NCBI GenBank assembly: GCA_937889015.1
Contig: CALARR010000295.1
Coordinates: 1 to 35,912, forward strand
Reading direction: 5' to 3'
DNA length: 35,912 nt
Source of the DNA: an uncultured Planctomycetales bacterium
Lineage (GTDB): Bacteria; Planctomycetota; Planctomycetia; Pirellulales; Thermoguttaceae
The notes beneath the pieces are model-generated. The model ran no database searches. It was not told the origin of the DNA and was given only the letters and a program-made list of their open reading frames with translations. A program made the position numbers and the translations under genes. Below, one piece after another: positions 32,747-35,912 of this stretch. Position 1 is the stretch's first letter, and every line of letters begins with the position of its first letter.

Positions 32747-32779
32747 CTAAGAGTCTGAGCAATCGCAAGGTATCATCCC

Positions 32780-33733
32780 ATGACCATCCGACGACTGGCG
32801 CATCTAACAGTTATTTGCGGTCTCTTGGTGGCGGCAACGCAGCCCCCCGCCGCCACCAACCAGGCCCTCGGCGCCGAACAAAGCACCACCCACGTGCTCA
32901 TCGTCGTCGGCCCGTCCAAGCACCCGCCGGGCACGCATGAGGTGGCTGCCGGCGCCCGGCTCATACAACACATCCTGCAGCACGCGCAAGGCGTTCCGCC
33001 GATCCTCGCCCAGGTCGCCTACACGTGGCCCGAACAACAGAACCTCCTTGATCGGGCCGCAACGATCGTCTTCATCGGCGACCTTTTCCCGGGCGAGACC
33101 CTGCCCAATCCCGACCGAGTCAAAGCCGACCTCGCGCGACTCATGGGCCGCGGCTGCGGTCTGGTCTGCGTCCACTATGCCACCGGCCTGCGTGCCAACC
33201 ACGTGGCCCAGGACGGGAGCCATCCGCTGCTGGAATGGCTGGGAGGCTACTTCGCCACGGGCGGTTGCACGCACCATCGTTCGGTGGCGCGAGTCTGCCC
33301 GGCAACCCTCTCGCCCGAATCCGTAGATCACCCCGTGCTCCGTGGCTGGAAGGCCTTCAGCTTCGACGACGAGCCCTACTGGAACAACTACTTCGGCAAG
33401 GACGGGCCGGCGAAGAACGTGACGTCGCTGGTGAGCACCATGCTCCCGCCCGAGGACCCGAAGAAGGAGACCGTGGTCTGGGCGGTGGAGCGCGCGGAGG
33501 GGGGCAGAGGTCTGGGGATCGTCGTGCCGCACTACTTCCGCAACTGGAAGATCGACGACCTGCGCACGCTGGTGCTCAACGGCATCTGCTGGACGGCAAA
33601 GCTGCCAATCCCGCCGCAAGGCGTGAAGGCCTCACTGCCGGAGCTATCGACCTTCGAGCCCAGCTCCGTCGATCCGCAGCCGCCGAAAGCGAAGAGCCCG
33701 GCAGCCACCCCCAAGAAGACCGGCAAGCCATAG
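32780..33733 (+). CDS. Exported ThuA-domain protein
   Basis: 317 residues. A signal peptide (LAHLTVICGLLVAATQPPAA) leads to a ThuA (trehalose-utilisation) domain of class-I glutamine-amidotransferase-like fold: HVLIVVGPSKHPPGTHEV, then RAATIVFIGDLFPGE, GRGCGLVCVHYATG, WLGGYFATGGCTHH and HPVLRGWKAFSFDDEPYW. The domain is named after its association with sugar-utilisation genes; enzyme activity is unproven. The C-terminal 40 residues are a Pro/Lys-rich tail. ATG 32780 has AAGG just upstream. Similar exported ThuA proteins are common in planctomycetes beside Gfo/Idh/MocA oxidoreductases, two of which occur 13 kb upstream here. Copy 3 of the dispersed element lies directly upstream. Confidence 0.85.
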   Translation: MTIRRLAHLTVICGLLVAATQPPAATNQALGAEQSTTHVLIVVGPSKHPPGTHEVAAGARLIQHILQHAQGVPPILAQVAYTWPEQQNLLDRAATIVFIGDLFPGETLPNPDRVKADLARLMGRGCGLVCVHYATGLRANHVAQDGSHPLLEWLGGYFATGGCTHHRSVARVCPATLSPESVDHPVLRGWKAFSFDDEPYWNNYFGKDGPAKNVTSLVSTMLPPEDPKKETVVWAVERAEGGRGLGIVVPHYFRNWKIDDLRTLVLNGICWTAKLPIPPQGVKASLPELSTFEPSSVDPQPPKAKSPAATPKKTGKP

Positions 33734-33960
33734 CGCGCCCTGTTGCAGTCCTTTGCACGGTGAATGGACCGAGGGCTGGGCACCGACCGTAGGTTGGTCG
33801 CGGGAACCCGGCCTTCCGTTGGTCCGCCGGGGCCCTTAACAATGCGGAGATCAATCGTACCGATAGCGGCCACGTTTCCGCGATCCCTATGACAGGGGCG
33901 ATTCTGATTCTTCTTCGGCCAGCCCTTCTCGGTGGCACTGAGACGATTCCTGACGCTCCG

Positions 33961-34890
33961 CTACTCCGCCGTCATAGCGACGCGGAAGCCCAAAGTCAGG
34001 TGCCGGTTCTCGGGCGCGCCCCCGCTGCGGCTGGCAGACCGGAAGCCCCTGGCACAATTGAACCAGCCGCCGCCGCGGTACGCGCGTTCCTCGCCAGTTG
34101 CGGGCCCCCCGGGATTGCTTGTCGGCGAGTTCGCATAGTATTCCGCCTCGTACCAGTCCGCGCACCACTCCCAGACATTTCCATGCATGTCATACAAGCC
34201 AAAGGGGTTCGGCAAGAAGCTTCCAGCCGGCGCGGTATACGCATAGCCGTCGCTGGCTTTGATCTCGCCCTTCAACTCGGGGAATTGCGCCTCGAACGCC
34301 GCGTCGGCCATGTTCCCGATCTTCTCCAAACCTTCGGGATCATTGCCGTGAGAGTAGCGTGTTGCAGTACCTGCCCGGCACGCATACTCCCACTCGGCCT
34401 CTGTCGGCAGACGGTAGGTCTTACCCTCCTTACTGCTCAGCCACTTGCAGAACTCCATCGCATCATTCCAGCTCACGTTCACCACCGGGTGAGTGTCTGA
34501 CTGAGCAAACCCAGTCTTTTGCCACGAGTACTTCTCGTTCACCTGGAACTCTCTCGTGTCGCGATTCCAGCCAAAGGCGCCCTGAAAGCCCGTCCCCTTC
34601 TCCGCATCCGTCACATAGCCCGTCGCCTCGACGAATCGCCGGAACTGCTCGACCGTCACCTCGCGCTTTCCGAGATAGAATGGTCTGCCGATCGTCACCT
34701 TGTGGGCCGGTTTCTCGTCGTCGAGTCCCGTATCGTCCCCCATGAGGAAAGACCCCGCTGGAATCAACGCCATCTCCAATTCCACACCGTCGCCCAAGGC
34801 GAGGCTTTTCTCTGCGGGAAGTCTCGTTCCACAACCGGCGGCCCATGTGACGACGACGCCCGCAACACACCACCTTGTCCAGTTCTTCAT
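33961..34890 (-). CDS. SUMF1/FGE-sulfatase-domain lipoprotein
   Basis: 309 residues. A lipoprotein signal ends AAGC (Cys20), so the protein is probably anchored outside the cytoplasm. The rest is one SUMF1 domain: MALIPAGSFLMGDD, PFYLGKREVTVEQFRRFV, HPVVNVSWNDAMEFCKWLS, YRLPTEAEWEYACRAGT, FGLYDMHGNVWEWCADWY and the ending LGFRVA. The segment corresponding to the formylglycine-generating cysteine pair reads GGGWFNCARGFRSASR, with a single Cys out of register, so sulfatase activation seems unlikely. ATG 34890 overlaps the upstream gene's stop as ATGA, indicating translational coupling with the AlgX-like gene. An earlier ATG at 34911 is less likely. Confidence 0.86.
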   Translation of the reverse strand: MKNWTRWCVAGVVVTWAAGCGTRLPAEKSLALGDGVELEMALIPAGSFLMGDDTGLDDEKPAHKVTIGRPFYLGKREVTVEQFRRFVEATGYVTDAEKGTGFQGAFGWNRDTREFQVNEKYSWQKTGFAQSDTHPVVNVSWNDAMEFCKWLSSKEGKTYRLPTEAEWEYACRAGTATRYSHGNDPEGLEKIGNMADAAFEAQFPELKGEIKASDGYAYTAPAGSFLPNPFGLYDMHGNVWEWCADWYEAEYYANSPTSNPGGPATGEERAYRGGGWFNCARGFRSASRSGGAPENRHLTLGFRVAMTAE

Positions 34891-35912
34891 TCCACAACCT
34901 CTCCCCACCAAGGGTGTTTGAGTTCGCTATCGTTCGTCTCGGAGCGATTGATCCGTCCGTATCGGGCGAAGAAGTCCGGTCTCCACGGCTGGAGCTTCAG
35001 TTTCACCCGTTTGCCGACGGGCCAGGAGAAGGCCGGCGTATTCTGGTGCTCTCGCATGCTGAACAGGTAGACGGCGATCTTCGGCTCAGCGAGCGTCCCA
35101 TGGTGGACCTGCAAGTCGGTCAGATCGAGTGTGAAGATGTGGTCCGCATAAGGGATTTGGCCTGCGCGCGGGGCCGCCGATTTCGCGGCGATCGTCCCGC
35201 TGACAATAATTGAGGTCCGCATTGCCAATGATCGTTCCGCGGCCACGGGAGCCCTGGCTTCCAGCCGATACGGCTGGAAGCCGGACGGAATTGCGATCAT
35301 TGACTGCGCCGGCATCAATAGCTCGCGGCTCACCGGGCGCGGGCCATCGGCCTGTTTGCGCGACGGCTTGAGCGTCATGTCGAGCAGTTTCCAGTCGCCG
35401 ACGGCCAGTTCGCGCACGGCAAACTGCCAGACAACGACCTTCTTGCCGGCCAGCCGGTCTTCGCCTTGTGCCAACTCGCGGCTAAGCGTCTCGCGCGTGG
35501 CATGCGCCCCGTCGTCGTTCCGCAGGATTGTGTCCACGGGGTGATTCAGCGCGAAACTCAGTTGCTCGGCCAATCCGGCCGCGGAACCCCAGTTCATCAT
35601 CTCCATTGAGTAGATGTTGGCGAAGCTGTCGCCTAGCAGCAGGACCTCGGCCGCCGGATCGGGCCGCCACGGCTTGCCTGCGGCGTCCGTCACCGGCCGG
35701 ATCGTTACGACCTCCTCGCCGAAGATACGCTGGTTCGGGCGCAGCTTGAGCATCATCGCGATGTCGCCGACGTTCTTGACTTCCTTGGTTCTCTGGCGCC
35801 AATCGCCATCCGCGACAGTCGCGCCCAATGCAATCTTGCTCTCGATGAGCCGGGCCAGTTCGGCCGCGGCCAACTCCATCGCCTCGGGCCGCCAGTGGGT
35901 GTCGGTGGCCAG
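34887..35912 (-). CDS. AlgX/AlgJ-like SGNH-hydrolase-fold protein (partial, 5' end outside window)
   Basis: At least 341 residues; the frame is open to the window edge. The catalytic Asp-x-His pair TDTHWRPEAM is encoded at 35906-35877, and the nucleophile Ser lies in EVLLLGDSFANIYS, as in alginate O-acetyltransferase accessory proteins AlgX and AlgJ. These work in the periplasm with an AlgI-type MBOAT to acetylate exported polysaccharide; the partner is expected upstream, outside the window. Within the coding frame, 35209-35321 matches an intergenic repeat, adding a segment about 35 residues long (SMIAIPSGFQPYRLEARAP and onward) between the SGNH domain and the C-terminal beta-rich part. It is translationally coupled to the SUMF1-domain lipoprotein gene. 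Confidence 0.83.
   Translation of the reverse strand: MATDTHWRPEAMELAAAELARLIESKIALGATVADGDWRQRTKEVKNVGDIAMMLKLRPNQRIFGEEVVTIRPVTDAAGKPWRPDPAAEVLLLGDSFANIYSMEMMNWGSAAGLAEQLSFALNHPVDTILRNDDGAHATRETLSRELAQGEDRLAGKKVVVWQFAVRELAVGDWKLLDMTLKPSRKQADGPRPVSRELLMPAQSMIAIPSGFQPYRLEARAPVAAERSLAMRTSIIVSGTIAAKSAAPRAGQIPYADHIFTLDLTDLQVHHGTLAEPKIAVYLFSMREHQNTPAFSWPVGKRVKLKLQPWRPDFFARYGRINRSETNDSELKHPWWGEVVE
35209..35321. repeat. Palindromic dispersed element inside the AlgX-like coding sequence
   Basis: 113 nt aligned with the intergenic copy at 13590-13701, from ATTGAGG to GGCATC-ATAG. Its centre is a perfect 12-bp hairpin, GGCTTCCAGCCG (35256-35267), loop ATA, CGGCTGGAAGCC (35271-35282). It is read through in frame on the minus strand by the AlgX-like gene, with no stop. 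Confidence 0.8.

Overview
The window is GC-rich bacterial DNA, most probably from a planctomycete (Pirellulales-like). This is inferred from gene content: two Tat-exported Gfo/Idh/MocA oxidoreductases, a ThuA-domain protein, a SUMF1-domain lipoprotein next to an AlgX/AlgJ-like SGNH protein, a very low-complexity Gly/Tyr/Pro/Ala lipoprotein, and several small proteins of a kind I associate with planctomycetes. No 16S rRNA or other taxonomic marker is present, so the assignment is an inference.

Layout. (1) Positions 1-3104 are an accessory segment ending at a tRNA-Lys(CTT) gene on the minus strand. It holds an array of compact GTNAAC-core hairpins, a REP-associated (RAYT-like) Y1 transposase, an orphan type I DNA methyltransferase subunit (hsdM), and a junction where a truncated small gene meets the 5' fragment of a tyrosine-type integrase tail to tail. 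It looks like an eroded tRNA-linked island. (2) Positions 3353-9690 carry a GAF/sigma54-type regulator (minus) and, divergently, etfB, etfA and an acyl-CoA dehydrogenase: a beta-oxidation electron-transfer unit. (3) Positions 9871-20796 carry an M14-family metallocarboxypeptidase, a SAM methyltransferase, enoyl-ACP reductase FabI, ferritin, a GGDEF protein, two Gfo/Idh/MocA oxidoreductases and Mn/Fe superoxide dismutase. (4) Positions 21254-27021 carry the low-complexity lipoprotein, then a two-module ABC-2 permease and two tandem CNNM/CorC-like (DUF21) membrane proteins. (5) Positions 27116-35912 carry small conserved and TPR proteins, a DUF2582-type winged-helix protein, an exported helical protein, a ThuA-like protein, and a minus-strand pair made of an AlgX/AlgJ-like protein (cut by the window edge) and a SUMF1-domain lipoprotein.

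The most unusual content is repeat biology rather than a new enzyme system. At least four different small repeat types occupy gaps between genes: (a) the 8+2+8 nt hairpins beside the transposase, which flip orientation halfway through the array; (b) a 76-77 bp element in three same-orientation copies (6748, 19782, 32671), one of which separates etfB from etfA; (c) a ~100-113 bp palindromic element in three copies (13590, 29998, 35209), of which the third lies in frame inside the AlgX-like gene and is translated; (d) a 44-nt tandem array after the ferritin gene, closed by an inverted copy. The RAYT-like transposase is a candidate for moving one or more of these, but the sequence does not prove that.

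Several intrinsic terminators and TTGNNN-N16-TATAAT-like promoters can be read directly. Five of the six best promoter candidates have a 16-nt spacer.
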